The position numbers and the translations under genes are program-made. Below the pieces are notes generated by a model. The model saw only the letters and a list, made by a program, of their open reading frames with translations, was not told the origin of the DNA and searched no databases. From contig NZ_LIPG01000003.1 in NCBI RefSeq assembly GCF_001905505.1, positions 1,566,916 to 1,630,915 of the forward strand: 64,000 nt of DNA. Reading direction: 5' to 3'. Of this stretch, positions 1 to 7,535 are shown one piece after another; positions within the stretch are counted from its first letter, which is position 1, and every line of letters begins with the position of its first letter. The DNA comes from Streptomyces sp. CB02058. GTDB lineage: Bacteria > Actinomycetota > Actinomycetes > Streptomycetales > Streptomycetaceae.

Positions 1-522
1 ACCGCCGTGGTCATCGGCACCGGCGGCCTCGGGCACGTGGCCATCCAGCTGCTCCGCGCCATGACCGCCGTCCGGGTCATCGCGCTCGACGTCACCGAGG
101 AGAAGCTCGCGCTCGCCCGCACCGTCGGCGCCCACGAGACGGTGCTCTCCGACGAGCACGCGGCCGCCAAGGTCCGCGAGCTCACCGGCGGCATCGGCGC
201 CAAGGTGGTCTTCGACTTCGTCGGCGTCGAACCGACCGTGAAGACGGCCGGTGCGGTCGCCTCCATCGACAGCGACGTCACCATCGTCGGCATCGGCGGC
301 GGTCTGCTGCCCGTCGGCTTCGGCGTCCTGCCGTTCTCCACCTCGGTCACCGCGCCGTACTGGGGTTCGCGCAAGGAGCTCGCCGAGGTCATCGAACTGG
401 CCCACGCCGGTGCCGTCGACGTCCATGTCGAGACCTACTCGATCGACGAGGCCCCGCTCGCCTACGAGCGGCTGCACGCCGGCAAGATCAACGGGCGCGC
501 GGTCATCCTGCCCAACGGCTGA
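1..522 (+). CDS. Zinc-type alcohol dehydrogenase, C-terminal part (5' end outside window)
   Basis: This is the open 3' end of a medium-chain dehydrogenase/reductase gene; the reading frame is open from base 1, so the N-terminal catalytic zinc domain lies upstream. The visible part begins with the Rossmann dinucleotide motif GTGGLGHVAIQLL, followed by an acidic residue after the second strand (IALDVTEEKL) that fits NAD rather than NADP. The typical C-terminal end LHAGKINGRAVILPNG is present. The family oxidises alcohols or reduces aldehydes in the cytoplasm; the substrate cannot be told from this fragment. It converges on the SulP gene across a strong hairpin. Confidence 0.9.
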   Translation, partial: TAVVIGTGGLGHVAIQLLRAMTAVRVIALDVTEEKLALARTVGAHETVLSDEHAAAKVRELTGGIGAKVVFDFVGVEPTVKTAGAVASIDSDVTIVGIGGGLLPVGFGVLPFSTSVTAPYWGSRKELAEVIELAHAGAVDVHVETYSIDEAPLAYERLHAGKINGRAVILPNG

Positions 523-544
523 CCGCCCCGAGCGGAGAGCCGGC

Positions 545-588
545 GACGACTCGCCGGGACGCCTTCCCGAGGCGCCCGGCGAGTCGTC
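545..588. terminator. Bidirectional hairpin between convergent genes
   Basis: Perfect 14-bp inverted repeat: arms 545-558 (GACGACTCGCCGGG) and 575-588, with a 16-nt loop. It sits between the dehydrogenase stop (522) and the SulP stop (596), where a shared factor-independent terminator is expected. No T-run follows, as is common in Streptomyces. Confidence 0.75.
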
Positions 589-595
589 CGTGTGG

Positions 596-2080
596 TCAGC
601 GAGCCGCGGTGACCGCTTCCGTGCGGGTCAGCCGCACGGGCTCGGTGCCGGACGAACTGTGCCGCTCCGCCCAGTTCTCCAGCGCCGTACGACAGGCGTG
701 GTCCAGGTGGTGCAGTCCGGACAGGTCCAGCGCGATGGGACGGTCCGTGGGCAGCGCCTCCAGGCTGTCCAGTATCTTCGGCAGGCGCAGGAAGGTCGCG
801 TTGCCCGAGAGACGGGCCCGGACACGGTCGGCATCGCTGTCGACGACCTCCAGTTTGATGTGCGAGGCGTCCCAGGCGGCCTTGGCCACCGACAGGGCAA
901 GACCGGTCAGCACACCCTCGAACATGTTCACCGTGACGATCGCCACCGCGGTGACGACCAGGATCACCGCCTCACCGCGGTGCGAGCGCCACAGCGCCAC
1001 GAGCGCGCGCACCGGGATCAGCTTCCAGCCGGCGTGGATGAGGATGCCCGCGAGGGCCGGAAGCGGAATGAGTCCCAGCGCGGACGGGAGCAGCGCCGCG
1101 AACAGCAGCAGCCACACCCCGTGCAGCACCCGGGACGCCTTGGTCCGCGCGCCGGCCCGCACATTGGCGGAGCTGCGCACGATGACCGCGGTCATCGGCA
1201 GAGCGCCCAGGAAACCGCTCACGGTGTTGCCGGCGCCCTGAGCCATCAGCTCCTTGTCGTACTGGGTGCGCGGCCCGTCGTGCAGCCGGTCCACCGCCGC
1301 CGCGCTGAACAGGCTCTCGGCGGACGCGATCAGGGTGAAGGCCGCCACGGTGCCGAGCAGACTCACGTCCGCGAGACCGCCGAACTCGGACAGGGCGGGG
1401 ATCTGTACGGCGTCGACCAGCCCTTCCACCTGCACGGTGGCGACCGGAAGGCCGAAGGCCAGCGTGGCGAGCGTGGCCAGTACGACCGCGGCGAGTGCTC
1501 CCGGAACGGCCCGCACCCGCTTCGGCATCCTGTTCCAGAGCACCACCAGCGCGATGGTCGAGGCGCCGACCGCCAGTGAGGTGAGAGCCGCCGTACTGGA
1601 GACGGCCCCGGCCAGGAGATCCGGGATCCCGGCGATCTTGCCCGTGCCGGTGAGCGGAGCCTCGACACCGGCGGCGGCGTAGAGCTGGCCGGCGATCAGG
1701 ACCAGCCCGATGCCTGCGAGCATGCCCTCGACGACCGAGACCGAGATCGCCCGGAACCAGCGGCCCAGCCGCAGTGCGCCCATGGCGAGCTGCAGCAGCC
1801 CGGCGGTGACCACGATCACCCCGAGCGCGGCGAGCCCGAAGGACTGGACGGCCTCGAACACGAGCACCGTGAGCCCGGCGGCCGGCCCGGACACCTGGAG
1901 GCTGCTGCCCCGCATGAGGCCGGTGACGAGACCGCCCACGATGCCGGTGATCAGACCCAGTTCGGCGGGGACCCCGGATGCCACGGCGACGCCGACGCAC
2001 AGCGGCAGGGCGACGAGGAAGACGACGAGTGAAGCGGCGAAATCCTGCCGCAGATGAGGAAACTTCGCGACACGGTCCAT
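596..2080 (-). CDS. SulP-family inorganic anion transporter with STAS domain
   Basis: A 494-residue inner-membrane transporter of the SulP (SLC26) family, which moves sulfate, bicarbonate or other anions. It starts KFPHLRQDFAAS, then has the conserved first helices (LVVFLVALPLCVGVAVASG), about ten or more further hydrophobic segments, and a C-terminal STAS domain (IALDLSGLHHLDHACRTAL). The ATG at 2080 is chosen because GAGG lies about 8 nt upstream; an in-frame ATG at 2092 overlaps the stop of the small upstream ORF (ATGA) and could be used by translational coupling. The open frame continues to 2284, but that part is low-complexity Arg/Pro and unlikely to be coding. Bicarbonate versus sulfate cannot be decided from sequence. 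Confidence 0.9.
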   Translation of the reverse strand: MDRVAKFPHLRQDFAASLVVFLVALPLCVGVAVASGVPAELGLITGIVGGLVTGLMRGSSLQVSGPAAGLTVLVFEAVQSFGLAALGVIVVTAGLLQLAMGALRLGRWFRAISVSVVEGMLAGIGLVLIAGQLYAAAGVEAPLTGTGKIAGIPDLLAGAVSSTAALTSLAVGASTIALVVLWNRMPKRVRAVPGALAAVVLATLATLAFGLPVATVQVEGLVDAVQIPALSEFGGLADVSLLGTVAAFTLIASAESLFSAAAVDRLHDGPRTQYDKELMAQGAGNTVSGFLGALPMTAVIVRSSANVRAGARTKASRVLHGVWLLLFAALLPSALGLIPLPALAGILIHAGWKLIPVRALVALWRSHRGEAVILVVTAVAIVTVNMFEGVLTGLALSVAKAAWDASHIKLEVVDSDADRVRARLSGNATFLRLPKILDSLEALPTDRPIALDLSGLHHLDHACRTALENWAERHSSSGTEPVRLTRTEAVTAAR

Positions 2081-2088
2081 GACGGCCC

Positions 2089-2199
2089 TCATCCCGTGCG
2101 GAAGGGGGCCGAGCGCACGTCGCCGGGCGGAGGTGCCCAGACGACGCTGTCGCTGATCCGTAGGACGTGTTCCGCGGGGTGGTCGGCGAGAGATTGCAT
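2089..2199 (-). CDS. Small upstream ORF (36 aa) coupled to SulP, possible carbonic anhydrase remnant
   Basis: ATG at 2199 follows AGGAGG at about 10 nt, and the TGA (2091-2089) overlaps the alternative SulP start at 2092 as ATGA. This is a classical translational-coupling arrangement, so the ORF is probably translated. The peptide begins MQSLADHPAEHVLRISDS. The segment ISDSVV followed by PPPGDV and FRTG weakly recalls the beta-carbonic anhydrase stretch CSDSRVV..ARPGEL..LRTAGN, but the zinc-ligand Cys is absent. Beta-carbonic anhydrases often neighbour SulP genes, so a decayed remnant kept as a leader peptide is possible. The resemblance is an inference from a very short match. Confidence 0.5.
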   Translation of the reverse strand: MQSLADHPAEHVLRISDSVVWAPPPGDVRSAPFRTG

Positions 2200-2346
2200 A
2201 CCAGTGGTTCCTCCTGGCGCGCCGACGGACGGCGCGTCGGTGTGTGTGCGAGAGCTGAGTGCCTGGAGGGCAGGTACGGACCACCCGTGTCGCCGGGTCC
2301 CGCAGGACGTCGGACGGGGGCTGGTCCGCGAGCGCCTCGGGTCAGC

Positions 2347-2739
2347 TCAGCAGCGGAACACCTGAAGGACCGTGGAGGAATGCGCGGCCGATGATCTGGA
2401 GGTGTGGTGCGCGTCGCCCGTCGCGGCGACGGCCGCCGGGGCGAGGACGCCGTCGGCGGCCCCCGCCACCGCGGAACGCTGCGGCGCCTCGGGCGCGGGC
2501 ACGGTCGCGGAGCGGTGCCGGTCGCGATGGCGCAGATGGCCGTTCGGCTCGCTCCCGCGATCGGGCGTACCGCAGTTGGCGTACTCGCCCTGGGGAACAC
2601 CTGTGCCCGCGACCGGGAAATGTTCCGCTCGATTTCCCTGGGCAGAAGCCCGGTGATCCGGCGAGGACGCGCCGGAGTACGGGGCCAACAGGAAGCCGAT
2701 CAGGAACGCGAGTACGAACCGGACTGCCGCTGCTCGCAC
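2347..2739 (-). CDS. Small secreted protein of unknown function
   Basis: A 130-residue protein starting at GTG 2739 behind a near-perfect AGGAGGTGA ribosome site, which is the main evidence that it is real rather than its several overlapping alternatives. The N-terminus MRAAAVRFVLAFLIGFLLAP is a clear signal peptide or membrane anchor. The rest is hydrophilic, rich in Ala, Arg, His and Ser, with two Cys and no recognised domain. It reads toward SulP, 148 nt from the small leader ORF. I do not recognise the family. Confidence 0.65.
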   Translation of the reverse strand: MRAAAVRFVLAFLIGFLLAPYSGASSPDHRASAQGNRAEHFPVAGTGVPQGEYANCGTPDRGSEPNGHLRHRDRHRSATVPAPEAPQRSAVAGAADGVLAPAAVAATGDAHHTSRSSAAHSSTVLQVFRC

Positions 2740-3015
2740 CCTTCACCTCCTGATGGACTTCATTCGTCCTTCGGGACGCTAACAGGATGAAGGGCTTATG
2801 GAGTTAACCCCTTGTGAAGAGTCTGAAAGTCGATGCCCGACGAGTCGAATCATGCGCTGAACCTCTGTGGCCTGGGGTTCTATCACACAATAGGGTCGCG
2901 GTATTCGAGGTCGCCCATGTCTGCGTGTCCCCTGCATATGCCAGTCGACCGGCATTCTCCGTATTCGTACAATGGTTCGGTCTGTGCGGGTGAATTGACC
3001 CGCCGGGAACAGCGC

Positions 3016-4047
3016 TCACGCCATGTGTGTCAGCGTCTCTCCCCGGACTGGATCGGCGTACGGAAGACGGTTCCCGTACCTCTCCAGTTCATCCAGCGCG
3101 GCATGTGTCAGGCGGGTCAGCTCATTGCCGAGCGAACCCGCGATGTGAGGGGTGAGCACGACGTTCGGAAGGTCGTACAGCGGTGAGTCCGCGGGCAGGA
3201 TCTCCGGCTCGGTCACGTCGAGCACCGCGTGGAGGCGGCCGGACACCAGCTCGTCCGTCAGCGCGGCCGTGTCCACCAGCGACCCCCGTGCCGTATTGAT
3301 GAGAGTGGCGCCGTCGGGCAGCAGCGCCAGCCTCTCCCGGTCGAAGAGGTGCCGGGTCTCCGGCAGCGCGGGTGCGTGGATGGTCACCACGTCACTGGTG
3401 CGCGCCAGTTCGTCGAGCGGTACCGCCCGTACGCCCAGTGCCGCTGCCCCGGCCTCGTCCACGTACGGGTCGTACAGCAGCACGCGCAGGTCGAAGGGGC
3501 GCAGCAGTTCGATGACCCGCCGCCCGATGCGGGACGCCCCGACGACCCCGACCGTACGGCCGTAGTTGCCTCCGGAGCCGATGACGTCGAGGGCGTTCGT
3601 CCGGGCGCGCAGACGTTCGTACACCCGCTGAGCGGCCAGGACCCGCTTGCCGGCGAAGAGGATCGCCGCCACGGTGTACTCCGCGACCGGCAGCGCGTTC
3701 GCCCCCGCCGCGGACGCGACGGTCAGATTCCGCTCCCAGCAGGCGTCGGTGATGTGGTGCTTCACCGAACCGGCGGCGTGGATCACGGTGCGCAGACGCG
3801 GGAGCCGCTCCAGCACATCGGCCGTGAGCGGGGGACAGCCCCAGCCGGTGAGGAGCACCTCGGCCTCGTGGAGCGCGCCCGCCACCGCCGGGTCACCGAA
3901 GTCGTCGACCACGAGCGAGGGATCGGTGTCGGCGACAGCCGTCAGACGGGCCAGTGACTCCTGGTCGAAGAGCGCGTCCCGGACCTTCGGCTCCATGGCG
4001 AGCACCGTGCGGGGCCGGTGGTAGGGGGCGTGCGACGGGGGCGTCAT
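3016..4047 (-). CDS. D-isomer-specific 2-hydroxyacid dehydrogenase
   Basis: A 343-residue NAD-dependent cytosolic enzyme of the D-2-hydroxyacid dehydrogenase family. The Rossmann motif reads GVVGASRIGRRVIELL with Asp in YDPYVD as NAD(H) selector. The catalytic set is visible: Arg in NTARGSLVD, Glu in VLDVTEPE and His in LTPHIAGS. The ATG at 4047 overlaps the stop of the upstream sugar permease (ATGA), so it is the last gene of the ABC importer operon and is probably co-translated with it. Context suggests reduction or oxidation of an acid derived from the imported saccharide, for example a uronate breakdown product; this is inference. Confidence 0.9.
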   Translation of the reverse strand: MTPPSHAPYHRPRTVLAMEPKVRDALFDQESLARLTAVADTDPSLVVDDFGDPAVAGALHEAEVLLTGWGCPPLTADVLERLPRLRTVIHAAGSVKHHITDACWERNLTVASAAGANALPVAEYTVAAILFAGKRVLAAQRVYERLRARTNALDVIGSGGNYGRTVGVVGASRIGRRVIELLRPFDLRVLLYDPYVDEAGAAALGVRAVPLDELARTSDVVTIHAPALPETRHLFDRERLALLPDGATLINTARGSLVDTAALTDELVSGRLHAVLDVTEPEILPADSPLYDLPNVVLTPHIAGSLGNELTRLTHAALDELERYGNRLPYADPVRGETLTHMA

Positions 4048-4973
4048 TTGACGGCTCCTGCGGTGAGGCCCGAGCGCCAGAAGCGCTGCAGCGCTATGAA
4101 GGCGACGGCGAGCGGGACGATGGACACCAGGGACCCGGTGATGACGAACGAGTAGAGCTGCGGCTCCTGGGGGAGCGTGGCGTTCCAGTTGAACAGGCCG
4201 AGGCCGACGGGGTAGAGCGCCGAGTCGTTCAGCATCACCAGGGGCAGGAAGAAGTTGTTCCAGCTGCCGGTGAAGGAGAAGAGGAAGACCGTGACGAAGG
4301 CGGGCGAGAGCATCGGGAGAGCGACGGAGCGGAAGATGCGCAGTTCGCCCGCGCCGTCGAGCCTGGCCGCCTCCAGCGTCTCGCCCGGGACGTAGCTCTC
4401 CGCGAAGACGCGTGCCAGATAGACACCGAAGGGATTGACGAGGCCCGGAATCAGCACCGACCAGTACGAGTTGACGAGGCCCACCTCGGACGCCATGAGG
4501 TACATCGGCAGGGAGATGACCGTGTGCGGTACGAGGATGCCCAGGAGCACCAGGCCGTAGAGCTTCTCCTTGCCCCACCAGTCGTACTTGTCGAACGCGT
4601 AGCCGGCGAGCAGTGAGATGAGGGTGGAGGCCAGCGCACCCACGACGGAGTACAGCATGCTGTTGGCGAGCCAGCGGCCGAACACGCCGTCCTGGTAGCT
4701 GAACAGGTCGGCGAGGTTCGTCAGAAGACTGAAGTCGCCGAGCGCGAAGCCGGGGCTGGCGAACAGGTCGCCGTTGTTCTTCGTCGCGTTGACGAGCAGC
4801 CAGCTCAGCGGCATCAGTGTGTAGACGGCGACGATGCCGAGCAGGGTGGTGACGACCGCCTTGGACGACCAGGACGGCATGGGGACCCGGGAGTTCCGGG
4901 ACGGCCTGGTGGTGTCCGGGCGCTTCGCGGACCGGGTGGGCGGCTGGGTGCGCGGGGGAGTCGCGGTAGCCAT
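4044..4973 (-). CDS. Carbohydrate ABC transporter permease (MalG-like)
   Basis: A 309-residue inner-membrane permease with a basic cytoplasmic N-terminus (about 40 residues) followed by six hydrophobic segments. The EAA loop that docks the ATPase is present (ETLEAARLDGAGELRIF). It pairs with the permease encoded just upstream to form the membrane channel of a sugar importer. The ATG at 4973 is preferred because AGGAGG lies 7 nt upstream; a GTG at 4979 overlaps the previous stop but leaves only 1 nt after AGGAGG. No ATPase is encoded here, as is usual for Streptomyces importers that share MsiK. Confidence 0.92.
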   Translation of the reverse strand: MATATPPRTQPPTRSAKRPDTTRPSRNSRVPMPSWSSKAVVTTLLGIVAVYTLMPLSWLLVNATKNNGDLFASPGFALGDFSLLTNLADLFSYQDGVFGRWLANSMLYSVVGALASTLISLLAGYAFDKYDWWGKEKLYGLVLLGILVPHTVISLPMYLMASEVGLVNSYWSVLIPGLVNPFGVYLARVFAESYVPGETLEAARLDGAGELRIFRSVALPMLSPAFVTVFLFSFTGSWNNFFLPLVMLNDSALYPVGLGLFNWNATLPQEPQLYSFVITGSLVSIVPLAVAFIALQRFWRSGLTAGAVK

Positions 4974-4975
4974 GG

Positions 4976-5875
4976 TCACGCCTCCTTCCAGCGGTTGCCG
5001 AGCTTGGTGATCACGAAGGAGAGGCCGGCTCCGAGCAGGGCGAGCAGCAGTGAGGCGGCTGCGGCCAGGCCGTAGTCGTGCTCGGTGAAGGCGGCCTGGT
5101 AGATGTACATCACCGGGCTCCAGTCCTGGGAGACGGCGGACGACCGGCTGCGCAGCACCTCCGGCTCGTTGAAGAGCTGGATGGCGCCGACGGCGGTGAA
5201 GAGCATGGTCAGGACGACGGAGGAACGGATCATCGGAAGCTTCACGGACAGGGCCGTACGCAGCTGGCCCGCCCCGTCGACGGTGGCGGCCTCCAGGGTC
5301 TCCTTCGGGACCGCCTGAAGCGCCGCGTAGAAGATCACCATGTTGTAGCCGATCCACTGCCAGGCGGCGGCGTTGGCCATGGAGAAGACCACACCGTCCG
5401 GACCGAGGAAGTCCCACTCCACCCCTACGGTGCGCAGGAGGCTGATCACCGGGCTGAGCCCCGGTGTGTAGAGGAACCCCCAGATGATCGCGGCGATCAG
5501 GCCGGGAACGGCGTGGGGAAGGAAGTACGCCAGCTGGAAGAACTTCTTCGCCCTGGCCATCGCCGAGTCCACGAGCAGGGCCAGCGCCAGAGCGCCGCCG
5601 ACCATCACGGGGATGTAGATCAGGCAGTAGAGGGCGATGTGCAGGAAGCCCCTGTGGAAGGACGGGTCCCCCAGGGCACGGAGATAGTTGTCGGCGCCGA
5701 CGAACAGGGTCTCGGTGCCCCCGAACCCGAGCCCGCTGGTGGCCTGTTCGCGGAACAGGCTCATCCACAGGGAGTAGCCGATGGGAACGACGAGTGTGGC
5801 GACGAAGAGGATGAAGAAGGGGGCGACGAAGAGAGCGGGGGTGCTGCGCTGCCCGCGGCCGAGCCGGGAAGTCAT
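4976..5875 (-). CDS. Sugar ABC transporter permease (MalF-like)
   Basis: A 299-residue inner-membrane permease with six hydrophobic helices (first: LFVAPFFILFVATLVVPIGY) and an EAA loop (ETLEAATVDGAGQLRTAL). GGAG lies upstream of the ATG. It is the second gene of the importer operon, 73 nt after the binding-protein stop, a gap that holds a GC-rich hairpin. Together with the downstream permease and the lipoprotein it makes a carbohydrate uptake (CUT1-type) system. Confidence 0.92.
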   Translation of the reverse strand: MTSRLGRGQRSTPALFVAPFFILFVATLVVPIGYSLWMSLFREQATSGLGFGGTETLFVGADNYLRALGDPSFHRGFLHIALYCLIYIPVMVGGALALALLVDSAMARAKKFFQLAYFLPHAVPGLIAAIIWGFLYTPGLSPVISLLRTVGVEWDFLGPDGVVFSMANAAAWQWIGYNMVIFYAALQAVPKETLEAATVDGAGQLRTALSVKLPMIRSSVVLTMLFTAVGAIQLFNEPEVLRSRSSAVSQDWSPVMYIYQAAFTEHDYGLAAAASLLLALLGAGLSFVITKLGNRWKEA

Positions 5876-5905
5876 CGGCGGTAGCTCCTTGGGTGGGTGA
5901 TACGC

Positions 5906-5930
5906 CGGGGCGGGAGCTGGTCCCGCCCCG
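5906..5930 (-). terminator. Intercistronic hairpin after the sugar-binding protein gene
   Basis: Perfect 10-bp inverted repeat (arms 5906-5915 and 5921-5930, 5-nt loop) between the binding-protein stop and the first permease. In importer operons such hairpins commonly act as partial terminators or 3' mRNA stabilisers, giving more binding protein than permease. No T-tract, so full termination is unlikely. Confidence 0.6.
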
Positions 5931-5948
5931 ACGGCGCGCGATCGCGGG

Positions 5949-7268
5949 CTACTTGGCGAGCTTCAGGCCGCGGTCGGTGATCGCCTTCTCCGCCGCCGCC
6001 TGGCCCGCCTGGAAGGCCTGCCAGAACTCCCCGGTCTTCTGGGCCTTGCCGAACTCCGCCTGCATGGTCATGGTCGTGGAGTTGTGCACGGGGCTCCAGG
6101 TCCACCCCTCGGTGATGAGGGGCACCTGGGCGCCCGCGACGGCGTAGATGTCCTGGCCGCCGAAGTACGAGGCGTCGAAGGTGGACTTGGCGGTGGCGCG
6201 CAGGTCCTCGTCGGCGGGGAGGCCACTGGACGTTCCGGCGGCGAGGCGCGCCTCGACCGCTTCCTTCCGGGTGGTGGCCCACGTGATGAACTCGGCCGCG
6301 GCGTCGGCCTTCTCGCTGTCCTTGGTCACGGCGAAGGCCGATCCGCCCACCGACCCGGTGGCCGGGGTGCCCCAGTGGGGCAGCGGGGCCTCGGCCCACT
6401 TGCCCGTCTGCGCGGGGTAGGTGGTCTTGAGGGACCCGGCGCTCCACGAGGCCCCGATCAGGGCGATGGCCTTGGAGTCCGTGACGGCCTTGGTCGCCTC
6501 GGGGCTCCACGCCTTGTGGTTCAGGACCAGATCGTCCTTGACCAGGTCCTTCCAGTAGTCGGCGACCTTCTTCGTGGCGGGGTCGGTGATGTTCACCTTC
6601 CACGCGTCGCCGGTCGTGCCGTACCACTGGGCCCCGGCTTGCTGTGCGAGGCCGGCCCAGGTCGCGGTGTCGTCCCCCCAGAAGTCGAGCAGTCTCGCCT
6701 CGCCCTTGGATGCGGTCCTGACCTTCTCCGCGGCGGTCCTGAACTCCGCCCAGGTGGTGGGGACCTCGATGCCGTACTTCTCGAAGAGGTCGGTGCGGTA
6801 GTAGAAGGTCTGGGGGCCGACGTCGTAGGGGGCGGCCCAGGTCTTGCCCCCGAGCGTGACCAGGGACCGCACGGACTCGGGGGCGTACTCCTCGACCGGC
6901 TTGCCGAGTTCCGCGCTCGAGTCGCGCAGGAGACCCTGGGTCACGAGGTCGGGCAGCGCCTGGTACTCCAGGTTGACGACGTCGGGGGCGTTGCCCGCCT
7001 TGACCGCCTTGGCGATCTTGTCGTAGCCGCCGTTGAGGCCCGCGGGTATCTCGGCGTGGGTGACCATGATGCCGGGGTGCGTCTTGTTGAACGCGGCGGT
7101 CATGTCGGCGGTGCCGGGCATCCAGGACCAGTAGGTGATCTCCACGGGCTTGCCGTCCGCGCCGGCCGTGTCCGCGCCGGCCCCCTCTCCTCCGCAGGCG
7201 GTCACCAGGAGGGCCAGGGAAGCGGCGGCGGCGAGGGCGGTGGAGGTCGAACGAGTGGTGCGCTGCAT
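5949..7268 (-). CDS. Sugar ABC transporter substrate-binding lipoprotein
   Basis: A 439-residue extracellular solute-binding protein (SBP_bac_1 type). The signal peptide ends in a lipobox LVTAC with Cys25 as the lipidation site, so the mature protein is anchored to the outer face of the membrane. The mature start EITYWSWMPGTADMTAAFNK is typical of carbohydrate-binding members. AGGAG precedes the ATG. It is the promoter-proximal gene of the importer operon. Its place beside PL8, a second lyase and GH35 implies an oligosaccharide ligand; the exact sugar is unknown. Confidence 0.93.
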   Translation of the reverse strand: MQRTTRSTSTALAAAASLALLVTACGGEGAGADTAGADGKPVEITYWSWMPGTADMTAAFNKTHPGIMVTHAEIPAGLNGGYDKIAKAVKAGNAPDVVNLEYQALPDLVTQGLLRDSSAELGKPVEEYAPESVRSLVTLGGKTWAAPYDVGPQTFYYRTDLFEKYGIEVPTTWAEFRTAAEKVRTASKGEARLLDFWGDDTATWAGLAQQAGAQWYGTTGDAWKVNITDPATKKVADYWKDLVKDDLVLNHKAWSPEATKAVTDSKAIALIGASWSAGSLKTTYPAQTGKWAEAPLPHWGTPATGSVGGSAFAVTKDSEKADAAAEFITWATTRKEAVEARLAAGTSSGLPADEDLRATAKSTFDASYFGGQDIYAVAGAQVPLITEGWTWSPVHNSTTMTMQAEFGKAQKTGEFWQAFQAGQAAAEKAITDRGLKLAK

Positions 7269-7315
7269 GGCGGTACTCCTACGAGAGGCCTACAGAAGGC
7301 GGCGAGTTGACGCAC

Positions 7316-7344
7316 ATCTTTCGACCACGAGCGATCAGAGTCAA
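7316..7344 (-). promoter_or_regulatory. Probable promoter of the sugar importer operon
   Basis: On the minus strand TTGACT (7344-7339) is followed after exactly 17 bp by AAAGAT (7321-7316), 47 nt upstream of the binding-protein ATG. The -35 is strong and the -10 is a weak match. Confidence 0.5.
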
Positions 7345-7349
7345 TAGTA

Positions 7350-7365
7350 AATGAACAAACGAACA
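7350..7365 (-). promoter_or_regulatory. Tandem TGTTCGTT/TGTTCATT operator candidate
   Basis: Just upstream of the -35 box the minus strand reads TGTTCGTTTGTTCATT, two tandem 8-mers differing at one base. The half-site TGTTCG recurs in the gap before the DeoR/LacI-type regulator and upstream of both lyase genes, so this is a candidate site for that regulator. Confidence 0.4.
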
Positions 7366-7452
7366 TCAAGAAGCGATATCGATCGTTCGTCTGTCCGTCT
7401 GTGTGTCACCCATGGGAGTACCGGAAGGAAGAAGGCGTGAGACGACAGTGCT

Positions 7453-7480
7453 CGGGGCACCGGGACATGGCGGTGCCCCG
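7453..7480 (-). terminator. Terminator hairpin after the beta-galactosidase gene
   Basis: Perfect 10-bp inverted repeat CGGGGCACCG / CGGTGCCCCG (7453-7462 and 7471-7480, 8-nt loop), 56 nt beyond the GH35 stop at 7536. Further GC-rich symmetry follows around 7488-7520. Confidence 0.65.
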
Positions 7481-7535
7481 GGCACGGCCCCCTCGGGGAG
7501 CCCCGCCCGGGGCCGGACAGCGGTCACCCGCGGGT

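Noticed and set aside
251..2600. Very long overlapping open frames on both strands across the SulP gene
   Set aside because: They are rich in Arg, Pro and Gly, lack domains and are explained as shadow frames of the transporter in high-GC DNA.
2372..2790. Plus-strand open frames opposite the small secreted protein
   Set aside because: Only the minus-strand frame has a strong AGGAGGTGA site and a signal peptide.
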